This document shows, piece after piece, positions 49,533 to 59,312 of a DNA stretch of 64,000 nucleotides. Under the pieces are notes generated by a model. That model had not been told where the DNA came from. It worked only from the letters and a program-made list of their open reading frames with translations, and did no database searches. This DNA is from Pseudoips prasinana (Eukaryota; Arthropoda; Insecta; Lepidoptera; Nolidae). Numbering within the stretch: position 1 is the stretch's first letter; every line of letters begins with the position of its first letter. Position numbers and translations under genes: made by a program. The DNA lies in assembly GCA_951640165.1 (NCBI GenBank), contig OX621242.1, forward strand, positions 29,384,001 to 29,448,000. Direction: 5' to 3'.

Positions 49533-49634
49533 GTGTGACCTATAGGTCGTATGGTCGTTCTGGGTTAGGGTGTGCTTTGCGTCATGTTTTTAAAGTCTCC
49601 CACGATACAGGGTTTTAATCGAGGCGCTCGTACC

Positions 49635-49855
49635 CAGTTCCACTCAGCGGCCCGAAAGTGATTGTAAAGCACCTAGGCGCGCGGTCATCATATAGATGGG
49701 TCATGTAGGCCGTCAAAGTGGTTTAATTTCTGAGCGTTTCCGTGCTTCGGACGGCACTAGGTGTTGTCGTTAAACTACAGACGTGACCTATGTCAGAGGC
49801 CTTTTAGGCGGTTTAAACTACTCTCGATATCTAGGTAATGCCCATATCAAAAGTT
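49635..49855 (+). repeat. 5S rRNA-derived SINE
   Basis: Head AAAGTGATTGTAAAGCACCT, then GCGCGGTCATCATATAGATG. Body GCGTTTCCGTGCTTCGGACG and CAGAGGCCTTTTAGGCGG. Confidence 0.65.
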
Positions 49856-49995
49856 AGTTTCAAGACTTTGGACAAACTAAGCAGTAACTTAGATTATAAA
49901 ATAGTTTCACAGCAAGAGCGTTGTTTTTTTTATATACTAAACTTGCGGAAATAAATCTATTCGAGTGTCGTCAGCTTCTTAAAAAGTGTTCAGCG

Positions 49996-50143
49996 TTAGG
50001 CGGGGAGTACGAGGCGGGTGTTTGCCAAGAATTCAATCGGCGGTGAATGGGGCTGCGGCGCTGTGCCGTGCAATATGCACTCATCCCGCAGGCTGTCGCC
50101 GGCGCCGGTCGCCTCCAGCTCATTAATTGAGATATGAACACGG
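49996..50143 (-). CDS. Candidate terminal coding exon of an unknown host gene
   Basis: Seen on the minus strand: CTTTATGGTTATTGCAG, a fair splice acceptor ending at 50144, then one base, 48 codons and TAA at 49998-49996. The predicted peptide has VHISINELEATGAGDSLRDE, then ILHGTAPQPHSPPIEFLA, and ends RLVLPA. Third positions are markedly G/C-rich against the AT-rich surroundings, which suggests real coding sequence. An alternative reading of the same bases in another frame gives a 70-codon ORF (49971-50183) starting with a signal-peptide-like segment, MFQWKCRVFMVIAAVFISQL. I do not recognise either product. No good poly(A) signal is seen just downstream. No partner exon was found in the window. 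Confidence 0.35.
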
Positions 50144-50292
50144 CTGCAATAACCATAAAGACACGACACTTCCATTGAAACATCGTTTTGTATTTCTTGT
50201 ATTAGTTGTTAATGACACCATGGCCGCAATCAACATCAAATAAACATATATGTTAATATTTAATGGATTTACTCCTAAGATAGTCGAAATTT

Positions 50293-50510
50293 TACTGCAC
50301 GTATGGCGCAGCGGCTAAGATAGTCCCCTCGCCGCTTCGTATCCCGGGTTCGATTCCTGCGCCTGACAACTATTTCTGTGACCGAGAAATAGCTGTTCTG
50401 AGTCTGGATGTAATTTGTGTCTGTATATTATATGTTTGTAAATTACGCCACGACACAGGGATTAGATAACCGAAAGCGAGCTTAGTCTTCAAAATAAAAA
50501 TTGTAAGCTT
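50293..50510 (+). repeat. tRNA-derived SINE, third family
   Basis: TATGGCGCAGCGGCTAAGAT as box A region, CGGGTTCGATTCCTG as box B, then TTCTGAGTCTGGATGTAATT and CACGACACAGGGATTAGATA. Its body matches 63715-63930. Confidence 0.75.
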
Positions 50511-51843
50511 ATCAATATATTTTTTTTTTTATTCATTCAGGAAAAATACAGCTGTTTACAAAACTAGAATATAAGAGCAAAGAACAATAAGACACAAACG
50601 GTGATTACCTAATATACAGATGAATACTTAAATACAATTAATAAAAATATTTGTTATCAATTGAATTGACGTTTAACTTCGTCAATTCATGAGTCTTTAA
50701 TAATACTCTTGCTTGTAACGAGAATTAACCCGTAATTCAAGGGCCAGAGAGATCAGAGAGTCCTTCTAGAATCGAGATTGTGTGATATTTCCATGTAAGG
50801 AATAAGCTGGATACCACTTATTAGCTCTCTGTATGTTAACAAGTCATAGCGTCGCACTCCGACGTGTTTAATGAGTCATTAGGTTCAGTTATGTGTAGTA
50901 TTTTTCATTCGAATCCTTTAGTCACGGTAATGCTATCTAGCAGTATTGTAACTCAGCCCTATTCAAGAAATATTTACTTATAGCCGTCTGTTTCAGTAAA
51001 ATATTATGAATGAGTAGCTAAGTACACGATTAAGTAGTTGGCCTAGCCTACGAAACTACCTACAATTTTTTTAACGAAAGCGACGATTGGTCAATTGTTT
51101 TCAGTTTTACCCCTCTATCCAGATATTATTAATATTTAAAAAAATGACGTCCTATTTGCGACTGTTTGTGTACCGAGTGTATGTCGAACTCGAGGCGCGT
51201 TGGTATGACTCGCATTCCGATCATATGAAGATAGAATACTGTTAGATAACATTACCGTGCATTAATTAATTAATCGATGATTTTTTTACATTTAAGACGT
51301 CCAAGAACGTGGCTGGGCCGGTTCCCATCATGATGAAAAACTGTATTTAGATTTTCAAAACAGTGTTTTTGTTATTAGTTTATTAGTTATGCTTGGCATA
51401 AGTATTACATAAAACATATATGTTAATATACTGAGATAAGAATATAAATAATTAATATACGAGAATTGTGGATTACCCCATAAACAGCTAACCATGAAAG
51501 AACAGTAATTAAGATTTTCAATTTAATTTAATCGACGTTCTTGAAATGAGTAGTATTTGAGCAAAAACGAGACACAATAGGAACCGCGAAATGCTCGTTA
51601 AACAGTCAATCTCGGTTGTCAGTAGAACATCTACGCCTATCGTTCCATGTTGACAGAAGCCTTATAGACTCTGACAACCGTATGTGCGTAAGTTTTATGA
51701 TCATTGGTAGCTCTAGGAGCCGATCTTAATACAAAACGGGAAAGTAAAAGAGAATCTAATCTAATGGCGTAATATTGAATGAAAAGAAGTTACGACTAAT
51801 CATACCCGAAGAACAAACAATTCTGCTAGTTTGATAGTTCTAC
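50511..51843. other. Nothing recognised
   Basis: Unique AT-rich DNA upstream of the Tc1 element. Confidence 0.45.
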
Positions 51844-52081
51844 TACACTCGCGAGCAACCAAATCGACTCAAGCCTAGACGGCGCACATATACATTGATT
51901 TTCCTAAAACGATAAATGGTAATTACAAAAGTGATATGTCATTCGAAAGCTGAAGAATTAGGCTTTCAATTAACATCAATACCTTAAAAAAAACTAAGCG
52001 CTGATTTATTGACACATTTTAATTGGCCGTCAGCGTAAATTACCTCTTTAGGAATCCACGACTTGCGCTACCTGCTCCCGC

Positions 52082-52116
52082 TATAAAACCCCCCACTTCC
52101 GGTTTATCTTATCAGT
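52082..52116 (+). promoter_or_regulatory. TATA box and TCAGT initiator of the Tc1 transposase gene
   Basis: TATAAAA at 52082-52088 and the arthropod initiator TCAGT at 52112-52116, with 32 bases from the first T of TATA to the start A at 52114. The transposase ATG is 65 bases downstream. Confidence 0.65.
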
Positions 52117-52178
52117 TGCTTGTTACAGGTTGACCGGTACACATCTCCGTAAATTGCATTCCTTGTTTTCGCTAACCC

Positions 52179-53210
52179 ATGGATACCACACCAGAAGAAG
52201 CCGCTCAAGTTGTTGCCTTGTTGCAACAAGGGTTAAGTCAGCGAGCAATCGCTGCCCAGCTCCACTTGAGCCAGTCTTCTGTATCCCGAGTATACAGACG
52301 GTTCCAAGAGACTGGTGCCTTCAATCGGAGACCAAGAACGAGCCGCCACCGGTGCACTTCAGAGAGAGACGACCGCTTCATTGTCTCAACCTCGCTGCGC
52401 AATCGACACCTTACGGGCGTTGATGTGCAGCAAGAACTGAGACGTGTACGACAAGTGGCTGTCAGCGAGTGGACAGTGAGAAGACGCTTGAAGGAAGCCA
52501 ACTTGACGCCAAAAAGACCTGCGACGGGCCCTAAGTTGACTGCAGGCCACCGACAAGCGCGCCTTCAATTTGCTCGAGAGCATCTCAATTGGAGCGTTGC
52601 GCAATGGCGATCGGTCCTGTTTACTGATGAGTGCAGAATGTGTCTGCATGGCAGTGACAGGAGAGGCCGAGTCTACAGGCGTCCGGGAGAACGATTTGCC
52701 CAATGTTGTTTCGCTGAAACAGTGGCATATGGCGGCGGTTCCTGCATGATGTGGGCTGGTATCTCTTTAGAGGGAAAAACCGAACTTGTTTTCGTGCCTG
52801 GGGGCGGCCGAGGAGGCGGGCTAACAGCTGATCGGTACATCACCGACATTCTACTGGATCATGTTGTGCCCTACGCAGGGTTTGTCGGTGAAGACTTCGT
52901 GTTAATGCACGACAATGCCCGCTGCCACACGGCACGAGTCACTCGGCAGTTTCTGCAAGAGGTCGAATTACGCACGATGGACTGGCCTGCGCTCAGTCCT
53001 GACATGAATCCCATCGAGCACTTATGGGACGAGCTTAAAAGAAGAGTTCGGGCCAGAAATCCAGTCCCTTCAAGCGTAGACGAGCTAAAGACAGCATTAT
53101 TAGAGGAGTGGGACGGCATTCCTCAAGAAAATGTCAAAAAATTGATAAGGTCCATGAAAAACAGACTGCGGGATGTAATTAGGGCTAGAGGGGGCAATAC
53201 GAAATACTGA
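52179..53210 (+). CDS. Tc1-like transposase, DD34E
   Basis: A 343-residue open frame starting at the ATG in CCCATGGAT, the first in-frame ATG after the predicted start site. The N-terminal half has two helix-turn-helix units of paired-domain type (GLSQRAIAAQLHLSQSSVSR at about 19-38, and a second around EWTVRRRLKEANL). The DDE_3-type catalytic domain follows: Asp in LFTDECR, Asp in LMHDNARCHTAR, and Glu in SPDMNPIEHLWDELKRR. A Gly-rich stretch (PGGGRGGG) sits in the catalytic domain, as in other Tc1 enzymes. The frame has no lesion, and length is normal for the family (about 340). The product should excise the element and reinsert it at TA. It is GC-richer than its surroundings, consistent with a recent arrival. 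Confidence 0.95.
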   Translation: MDTTPEEAAQVVALLQQGLSQRAIAAQLHLSQSSVSRVYRRFQETGAFNRRPRTSRHRCTSERDDRFIVSTSLRNRHLTGVDVQQELRRVRQVAVSEWTVRRRLKEANLTPKRPATGPKLTAGHRQARLQFAREHLNWSVAQWRSVLFTDECRMCLHGSDRRGRVYRRPGERFAQCCFAETVAYGGGSCMMWAGISLEGKTELVFVPGGGRGGGLTADRYITDILLDHVVPYAGFVGEDFVLMHDNARCHTARVTRQFLQEVELRTMDWPALSPDMNPIEHLWDELKRRVRARNPVPSSVDELKTALLEEWDGIPQENVKKLIRSMKNRLRDVIRARGGNTKY

Positions 53211-53214
53211 TTTA

Positions 53215-53220
53215 AATAAA
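53215..53220 (+). terminator. Polyadenylation signal of the Tc1 gene
   Basis: AATAAA starts five bases after the transposase stop and is followed by a T-rich stretch. Confidence 0.6.
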
Positions 53221-53491
53221 ATAATTTTATTTTTAATTTTTTTTGTTTAATTTGTCAAATACGAGACACATACCCTTTTTCCTAAATTCCCGTTTTTCCT
53301 ACTCTTGCATTCAGACATCATTTATTTCAAAAATGATGGATGGATTTCAATGATAATGATATCAAATTAAAGCTGACATCTTAAGCTTTCGAATGACATA
53401 TCATTTTAATAATTTCCATTCATGATTTTAGTTGTATCAATGTATGTGTGCGCCGACAAGGCTTGAGTCGATTTGGTTGCTCGCGAGTGTA

Positions 53492-54640
53492 GTTCGTTCT
53501 TAAGTACCTATACACACCCACGTACTGTTCATAGTATACGCTCCCCAAACTAAAAGATTTAAAGCATTATATTCTTTAAATCGTTCAGAATACAGAATAG
53601 CAGCCATTGGTTTCCATTCAACTAAACTTCTTATGAAAAGGACAGAGCACTTTTAATTATGTTCATTTAATCGCGTATAACAGAAGGAGACCAAGATTCA
53701 AGTAGAGTCTGTCTGGTAATTATGCGATCCGGACGTGCCCCTCCGAAGCGCTTTAATTAGTTTGACAGTACAAAATACTTTAGTCCTTTTCCCACGAAAG
53801 GAAAGCTGAAATTAGGTCTATATAAATTTATTTAGTTGTGTTAAAGACAGAATTGCTACCATTAACTTGGGAACAGTCGAAGCCGCGTCGCCGAGTCGCT
53901 TCGGTACCGAGCTATACTATGATCTTTAGAAAGAAAGCAATAAGTGCGATTTTTGTACTGCAATTATAACCATTAACATGCCGCCAACCGTACAATGCTT
54001 GTATTTAATTTTGAGACAAGAAATACAAATTAATAAACCAAATAACATGTAAAGTGGCCGTAAAACAATAATGCCCATATAAGAGGGATCACATAAACGT
54101 GGTTTATTCTACTTTCAATGTTTCGGGACATAAGTTTTACGACGGTTCGTAAATGTTTGCGGGTGGTGAAATAAAAATTTTGTGACTAGGTTGCGAACAA
54201 AAATCTCCGGTGTCACGGATACAATGTAGAATCCAATTTTCTAGAATCCCCCGAGCTTCGGCGTCGTAACGGTCGCCTTTACGACCATCAGCCTTGTCAA
54301 ATGCTGTTTAACTTCAAGTAAGTAATCAATCAGTACTTTGAAAGCTTTGTATACAGTTGAATGAAGGTGCAGATACAAGCAACATTAATACTGTCAGTCC
54401 CCCTCCACCAATGAGTCTATTGAATACCACCTGAGTTCACCACATTTGATGTCCGTCTTTTATGCAAACATTCAATGGCTTTTGAATGTGATATGCTCTG
54501 ATGAATCGTCACAAGCGATTATACCGGGTATTAGATAAGTAATCAGTGGTCATGGTCTAAATGGGTTTACAGACTCGTTAGTGGATCATGGTAATTAAGA
54601 AAATGAATAGATTTTATTTCGAATAATGAAATTATTAATA
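53492..54640. other. Nothing recognised
   Basis: Unique DNA downstream of the Tc1 element, no ORF. Confidence 0.45.
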
Positions 54641-54648
54641 CGGTACAA

Positions 54649-54738
54649 GGGGGTGAATAGCAATACGGACAGTATCCTTACAAAAGTAAAATTTTGTTAC
54701 TTTTGCATGGATACTGCCCCTATTGCTATTCACCCTCC
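54649..54738. mobile_element. Short fold-back MITE
   Basis: Arms of about 41 bp (54649-54689 and 54697-54738) containing GGGTGAATAGCAATA and GGACAGTATCC. Weaker inverted similarity continues outside. Confidence 0.7.
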
Positions 54739-54814
54739 ATGTTTCTAATCACCCCGTTATACGGTATTGAGTTAGTACAATCAGAAAGCTTATTGCTTAT
54801 AAGTGACCTACGCT

Positions 54815-55030
54815 CACGGGCGAATAGCACCTGTCAACCATTGTCTGCAGAATACCTACTGTTACGACTCATACGTAGTCTTCGAGGTAGTCCACGAAGA
54901 GCACCCATCTGAATGGCACCTGCCCGAATGGCACCTAGCCTAGTCCACGAAATGCACCTATCAATATTCTTGGCAGGTGCTCTTCGTGGATTCAATTTAT
55001 TAATTCCATTCCTGTCCACGAAAGGCACTT
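54815..55030. repeat. Cluster of short 'cgaatggcacct' repeats
   Basis: GTCCACGAAGAGCACC at 54890, GTCCACGAAATGCACC at 54943 and GTCCACGAAAGGCACT at 55013, plus an inverted GGTGCTCTTCGTGGA at 54975. Interspersed GAATGGCACCT copies occur at 54911 and 54926. Confidence 0.75.
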
Positions 55031-55144
55031 ACGTTAACCGTTATAGTAACCTAGGTTATTAAATGAAAAATATCGGTAAAAATCACTAGAACATTTATTA
55101 ACATTACTAATATTACGCACATTTTTTTTTGATATGATACCTGA

Positions 55145-55414
55145 TCAATGCAACATATTAATACGTATATTGGATGCGAAGAACATCAAACAGTGATTTT
55201 GTCTTCGACAACGGGAAAATCTGCGAATCCTACCCCGGCATATTAGTGCCTTTTCCAAGTCAGCATCGCTTTTAAGTTCGTCATTAACTAAATGTCCCTG
55301 ATATTTGTAATAACTTAGCGATTTAATATTGGTGCCGTTAAGGAGAATGGTATGGTGAAGTAGGTGGGCTGGATGGAATGAACGTTGCCATGGCTCACGT
55401 ACAATGGTCCACAT
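55145..55414 (-). pseudogene. LINE reverse-transcriptase fragment
   Basis: An 89-codon minus-strand frame contains LLNGTNIKSLSYYKYQGHLV followed by NDELKSDADLEKAL. This is the region after the catalytic core of Jockey/CR1-type RTs, where 'KYLGH' and 'DDADIERER' are usual. It ends in unrelated sequence. Confidence 0.65.
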
Positions 55415-55850
55415 CGGGACTAAGTGCGGAAACCATAGACACTAGCAGATAAGAGGCGATAATTATAATGATGATGCTGATGAGTATGGTATGATAAATA
55501 ACTGGGCTTCTAAGTGCGTCCTTAAAGACCATATTCTCCACCTTTTAAAAATAAGATCATGGGCCCATCGCATAGTTATCGCATAAACGCAACATTTTCG
55601 CCTCCACATTCTTATTGGGCTGTGTAGCACCATGTCATCAGCGTAGCCAGATTGATAAGATTATAATATTAATTTTCGTGACATGTGATTAATTTTAATT
55701 CATTGACTTTGCCAATTTACTTTTTAAGTTGTAATGTAATTTTGTGTTGTGTTTTGTTTTGTCTTATTTCTGTAATTTTAATTTAATGTATTTATTATGA
55801 TCCACTTGTTGGTTGAAATAAACAAATAATAATAACAATAATAATAATAA

Positions 55851-55964
55851 GGAGTAACTTAGGCTACTTTTAGTTTAGAAAAAGTCTTTTATTTTACGAA
55901 AAAAAAAAACAAAAGAAACGAAATAAACTAATTAACACGCGGACGAAGTCGCGGGCTCAGCTAG
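55851..55964 (+). mobile_element. Helitron-like 3' fragment
   Basis: Plus orientation. It ends ACGCGGACGAAGTCGCGGGC, then TCAGCTAG and T. It matches the 3' half of 24394-24690; the 5' part is missing. Confidence 0.65.
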
Positions 55965-55989
55965 TCTTACAATAAAATTATAAGTAAAA

Positions 55990-56238
55990 ATAAGGGGCCA
56001 AGTGCGAGTCACACAGAGTTTCGTACCATCATAAAAAAAACCGGTATTGAGCAAAAAGCATGGAAATTGCACGTTATTTTTTAATGTATTCTAATTCATT
56101 ACTTGTTGCTATAGCAACAATAGTAAACACAATCCGTGAAAATGTTGACCATCTCCTTATTAGGGCACATGAGATACAGCCTGTTGACAGACAGACGGAC
56201 AAACGAACAGCGAAGGCCTAGTACTAGGAACCCTAAAA
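55990..56238 (+). repeat. Dispersed 'ggccaagtgcgagtc' repeat, complete
   Basis: From GGGGCCAAGTGCGAGTCACA to CAGACAGACGGACAAACGAA and AGGAACCCTAAAAATATTC. Shorter than the copy at 32795. Confidence 0.65.
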
Positions 56239-56818
56239 ATATTCAATGAATAACAAAGTCCATTCCGACCTACAATTCACTAGACGGAAAGAAGTTGGGC
56301 GCACCTGCAGTCGGCGCGCTAGCTATATCGTGCTACCCAAGTCGCGGACAAGATACGGTGCATCTACAATAATTAGCGATGGCGCGCGCATCTATAACAA
56401 AATACCCGCAGAAATAAAAAATGCTAACTCAATTAACGTTTTTAAGAAAAGGCTAGCAAATTATATAAAAACTAAAATTTCTTTCTAATTATAATGATAA
56501 ATAAATATACATCATCTAGATACCTACTCTCGTTCTCCTCAAATTTCTGTCTTATTTTAACTTGCGAAATATAATAACCTGTCATTTAATTTTAACTTTT
56601 AGCTATACACCTAGATAATTAATATTGTTTAAGTTTGTTAGGATATTGTCATTATGTTTTTACTTTTTGTTTTATGTCCATTTTTATTTTTATTTTTTAC
56701 TATGTATGTACTTATGCTAACGAACATATACTATTATAATTTTGTTTTTATTTAAGTTCTCATGTAAGTGACGTATCTATGTCTTAATGAGAATAAATGT
56801 CTTTAAACTTTAAACTTT
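56239..56818 (+). pseudogene. CR1/Jockey-like LINE 3' end
   Basis: An 80-codon frame at 56246-56488 has YGASTIISDGARIYNKIPAE followed by IKNANSINVFKKRLANYIK. This is the C-terminal signature of many LINE RTs (GARIYNKLP, FKRKLK.Y). An AT-rich 3' UTR follows and ends in AATAAATGTC with TTTAAACTTTAAACTTT, a typical short-repeat tail. Upstream coding sequence is missing; the dispersed repeat at 55990-56238 abuts it. Confidence 0.7.
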
Positions 56819-57408
56819 ATTCTGTTTAAATTTTCAAGAAATACTATTATTATGACTTGACACTAATTACCTCAAATATATACTGTCAGTCCCTGAATAT
56901 CGAGATCAGATCTTTATTGTACACAATTATGAAAGTAGGTAAGTATCCACAATGATCAAAAGATGCTTTCATCTTACTAATTGGAATCTGTCGTCCTCTC
57001 CTTATTGAAGGCACACAATAATTTTACAATTCCAAATTGAGATTTAATTATTGTATTACTTCGTGAGTTGAATGTCAAGAGGGAGCATGTCGCCTGATAA
57101 GACAATGAGACGATGGACGGAGACAAGGGCAAAAACGACCGGCGAGCGCTGGCACTCACGCACGCACATTTGCCACAGAATAAATAGTACTTACGTACAT
57201 CTGCGTCGAGCACACACAGAAACAATTATCAAACAAGACGTAGTCAGCCGACGCACTGTTATTCGCGTAGAACAAACTAGCTGGACAAAAACAACTCTTC
57301 AATTCCTAATAGTTAATTATTAAGATGAACTCATTAGCCCTATACATTAAGGAATACATCTATTAATTTTCGTAATTACCCTCATTAGGCCCGTCATTAA
57401 GGTAAGTA

Positions 57409-57439
57409 TATAAAGTGTTGATAATTCAAAGTGCATTCA
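57409..57439 (+). promoter_or_regulatory. TATA box and initiator of the Transib minigene
   Basis: TATAAA lies at 57409-57414. A TTCATT initiator-like site has its A at 57439, 30 bases downstream, which is the usual TATA-to-start spacing. The first ATG of the minigene follows at 57511. Predicted from spacing alone. Confidence 0.5.
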
Positions 57440-57510
57440 TTTGCATTTTTACACCATATTGTTAACATTATTTTAAGTCACTAAAAGAAATTTGTGATAG
57501 TGTTTTTGTG

Positions 57511-58226
57511 ATGGATTGTGTACATAAGGGTAAGTAGTTTTGTTTTAGTTAATTTTTATCACAGGATCTTCATTATTTAATTTTATTAAATTAAATGTTT
57601 CGATAAAAGTGGACTTTTTCACCCATATTTTTGAATTCAATAGTCAAAATATTACATGTCCACTCATGTCCACTCTGTAAAATCTATTTTATATGATTCT
57701 CACAAGTATCTAGTAGTAATTAGTAGAAAAAAATATTGCGAATTATTTGCACAACTAATTTTTTTCTCTTTAAACAGTTTTCACCGTCTCAAAAATGGAC
57801 TTTTTTGAAGAAAATCTCTATCCATGGTATTATATGCCCGCGACTGTTCACAAAATACTTCTGCACAGTGGCGAGGTAATTAAATCGTCACTTCTGCCTA
57901 TAGGCCAGCTTTCCGAGGAAGCACAGGAAGCTCGGAATAAGGACTGCAGAAGATTTCGTGAACACAACACACGAAAACGATCGCGAATAGCTACGAATAG
58001 AGATTTACTTAATATGTTATTGATAACATCTGACCCTGTAATAAATGGTTTAAGAGAAATTCCCCGGAAGAAAATAGGTTCATTCCCTATCGAAGTCCTA
58101 GATTTATTAGTTCAACCTAGCTTTAAGGAACAAAATGTTAATATAGTTTCTAGTTTTCATAGTTCTGCCACTCATGATCATGACTATTCAATGGATGATT
58201 CATCTGATGATAGTGATGATGAGTGA
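57511..58226 (+). CDS. Transib transposase C-terminal domain, two-exon minigene
   Basis: Proposed join of 57511-57529 and 57778-58226, giving 155 residues. The donor GGTAAGT starts at 57530 and the acceptor CTCTTTAAACAG ends at 57777. Splicing keeps the frame, so a six-codon first exon leads into the long exon; unspliced, the ORF would start at the ATG at 57795. Near residue 40 of the spliced protein comes the block WYYMPATVHK, then LLPIGQLSEEAQEARNKD, then FREHNTRKRSR and LLITSDP. This is the characteristic C-terminal signature of Transib transposases, and the glutamate in QEARNK aligns with the last catalytic acid of RAG1 (E962 in mouse, within its GNESGNK segment). The protein ends in an acidic Asp/Ser tail. 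The two upstream catalytic aspartates and the DNA-binding N-terminus are absent, so it cannot be an active transposase. It could be a relic or a regulator. The Transib identity is firm; that it is expressed is inference. Confidence 0.85.
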
Positions 58227-58744
58227 TCGATTTAGTTTTTAAGTAGGTATTTTATGTATCTGATATTAGATTTTATAGTTACATTTATAGTTAAATTTAT
58301 TTATAAAATTGTTTAAAAAAATATTGTGTTTTTATTTCACTATACCTGCTCAAACGACCAATGGACCTCAAATAGTATTATGACCCTTATATCTTTGCTT
58401 AATAACCTCATTTATAAATAAAAATCGAAACAAATAATATTGTCCAGCTAGCTTGTTCTACACGAACCACTGTGCGACGGCACGCAACATGATTAATACT
58501 CCCTGTAGAGTAACCTAATTTTGATTTATTTGTTGACGCAACTGGAACTTCGATTCCTCTACTGTTTAAGCCGTCAAGCTTGGGAACTAACTTCAATCTT
58601 CCTTAAGAAATAATAAACGGTCTCTTTATACATTGTTGTTCTGAGTCTGGGTGTGCTAAATTATGTCCTGGAATTGCACTTTTGTGAAGCTTCTTCTTAT
58701 AGTCACAATATTAATATGTGAAGTAAACACTTTGTACCCATTTT

Positions 58745-59300
58745 TACGAAATATAGCACGGGCGGGGGAGTTTGACATTTGGAACAGTTAAAGTTCATAT
58801 GGAGGAGTGCAGAAAGCTTACATTATTTATATAATAGGCATTAGGATTAGTTACTTATTTGAATAAAAAATGTTGATACCTACAGTGACAAACTGAGAAC
58901 AGATTAATAATATGTGTTTTTAAAGTCTACTAGCTGTGCCCCACGGTTTTACCCGCGTTAAACTTTAAAAATTATCACAGCTCCTCCCCCGTAGGTTATA
59001 GCGTGATAATATGTAGCCTATATGTTGACCCGACCTCTTAGTAATATTAATGCAAAATTTAAAGTAAATCCAAGCAGTACTTCTTGAGTTTAGCCCGGAC
59101 AAACAGACAAAAATTCTAAAAACTATATTTTTGGCTTCGATATTAATAGTAGATCACGCCCCAAGTATCCTTTTAAAAAAAATATTCAATGTACAGTTTT
59201 GACTTTCCTACGATTTTATTATATGTATAGATAATCTTTGACATTAGAACCTTAATGGTCGAATTTCAAACAAGTGCGATCCCTAGTATGTTATAATATG
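58745..59300 (+). repeat. Dispersed repeat, split by a Helitron
   Basis: Same repeat as 46390-46690, with the Helitron-like element 58930-59231 inserted after its AACAGATTAATAATATG block. Confidence 0.7.
58930..59231 (-). mobile_element. Helitron-like element, complete ends
   Basis: 302 bp, with CTAGCTGTGCCCCACGGTTT at the left after A, and TATGTATAGA then T at the right. It interrupts a dispersed repeat whose uninterrupted copy is at 46390-46690, which supports both edges. Confidence 0.75.
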
Positions 59301-59312
59301 AATTAGATAGGC

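Larger units (their letters stand above)
51846..53489 (+). mobile_element. Intact Tc1-like DNA transposon with long terminal inverted repeats
   Basis: A 1644 bp element whose ends start CACTCGCGAGCAACCAAATC, flanked by TA at 51844-51845 and 53490-53491. Inverted similarity runs about 135 bp into each side (to about 51980 and from about 53353). It is near perfect for the first 30 bp and more diverged inward, with ATATGTCATTCGAAAGCT shared near the inner part. One intact transposase gene with its own promoter and poly(A) signal lies between the ends. The TA duplication and the DD34E enzyme place it in Tc1/mariner, Tc1 branch. Confidence 0.95.
57254..58474 (+). mobile_element. Transib-like DNA transposon B, internally deleted
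   Basis: Seen: the element is bounded by inverted ends of about 35 bp that share the stretch GTAGAACAA(A/G)CTAGCTGGACAA. The right end (read inward) starts CACAGTGG and the left starts CACTGTTA. It is flanked by the 5 bp duplication CGACG at 57249-57253 and 58475-58479. Known: Transib elements make 5 bp GC-rich target duplications with a CG-N-CG preference, and their ends start with a CAC heptamer related to the V(D)J recombination signal. The 1.22 kb length is well short of an autonomous Transib of about 3 kb. The interior holds a TATA-driven two-exon minigene for the transposase C-terminus only. The N-terminus and the two catalytic aspartates are missing, so the copy is non-autonomous. The left heptamer is degenerate. 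Assignment to Transib is strong because coding sequence, TSD length and TSD sequence agree. Confidence 0.92.
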
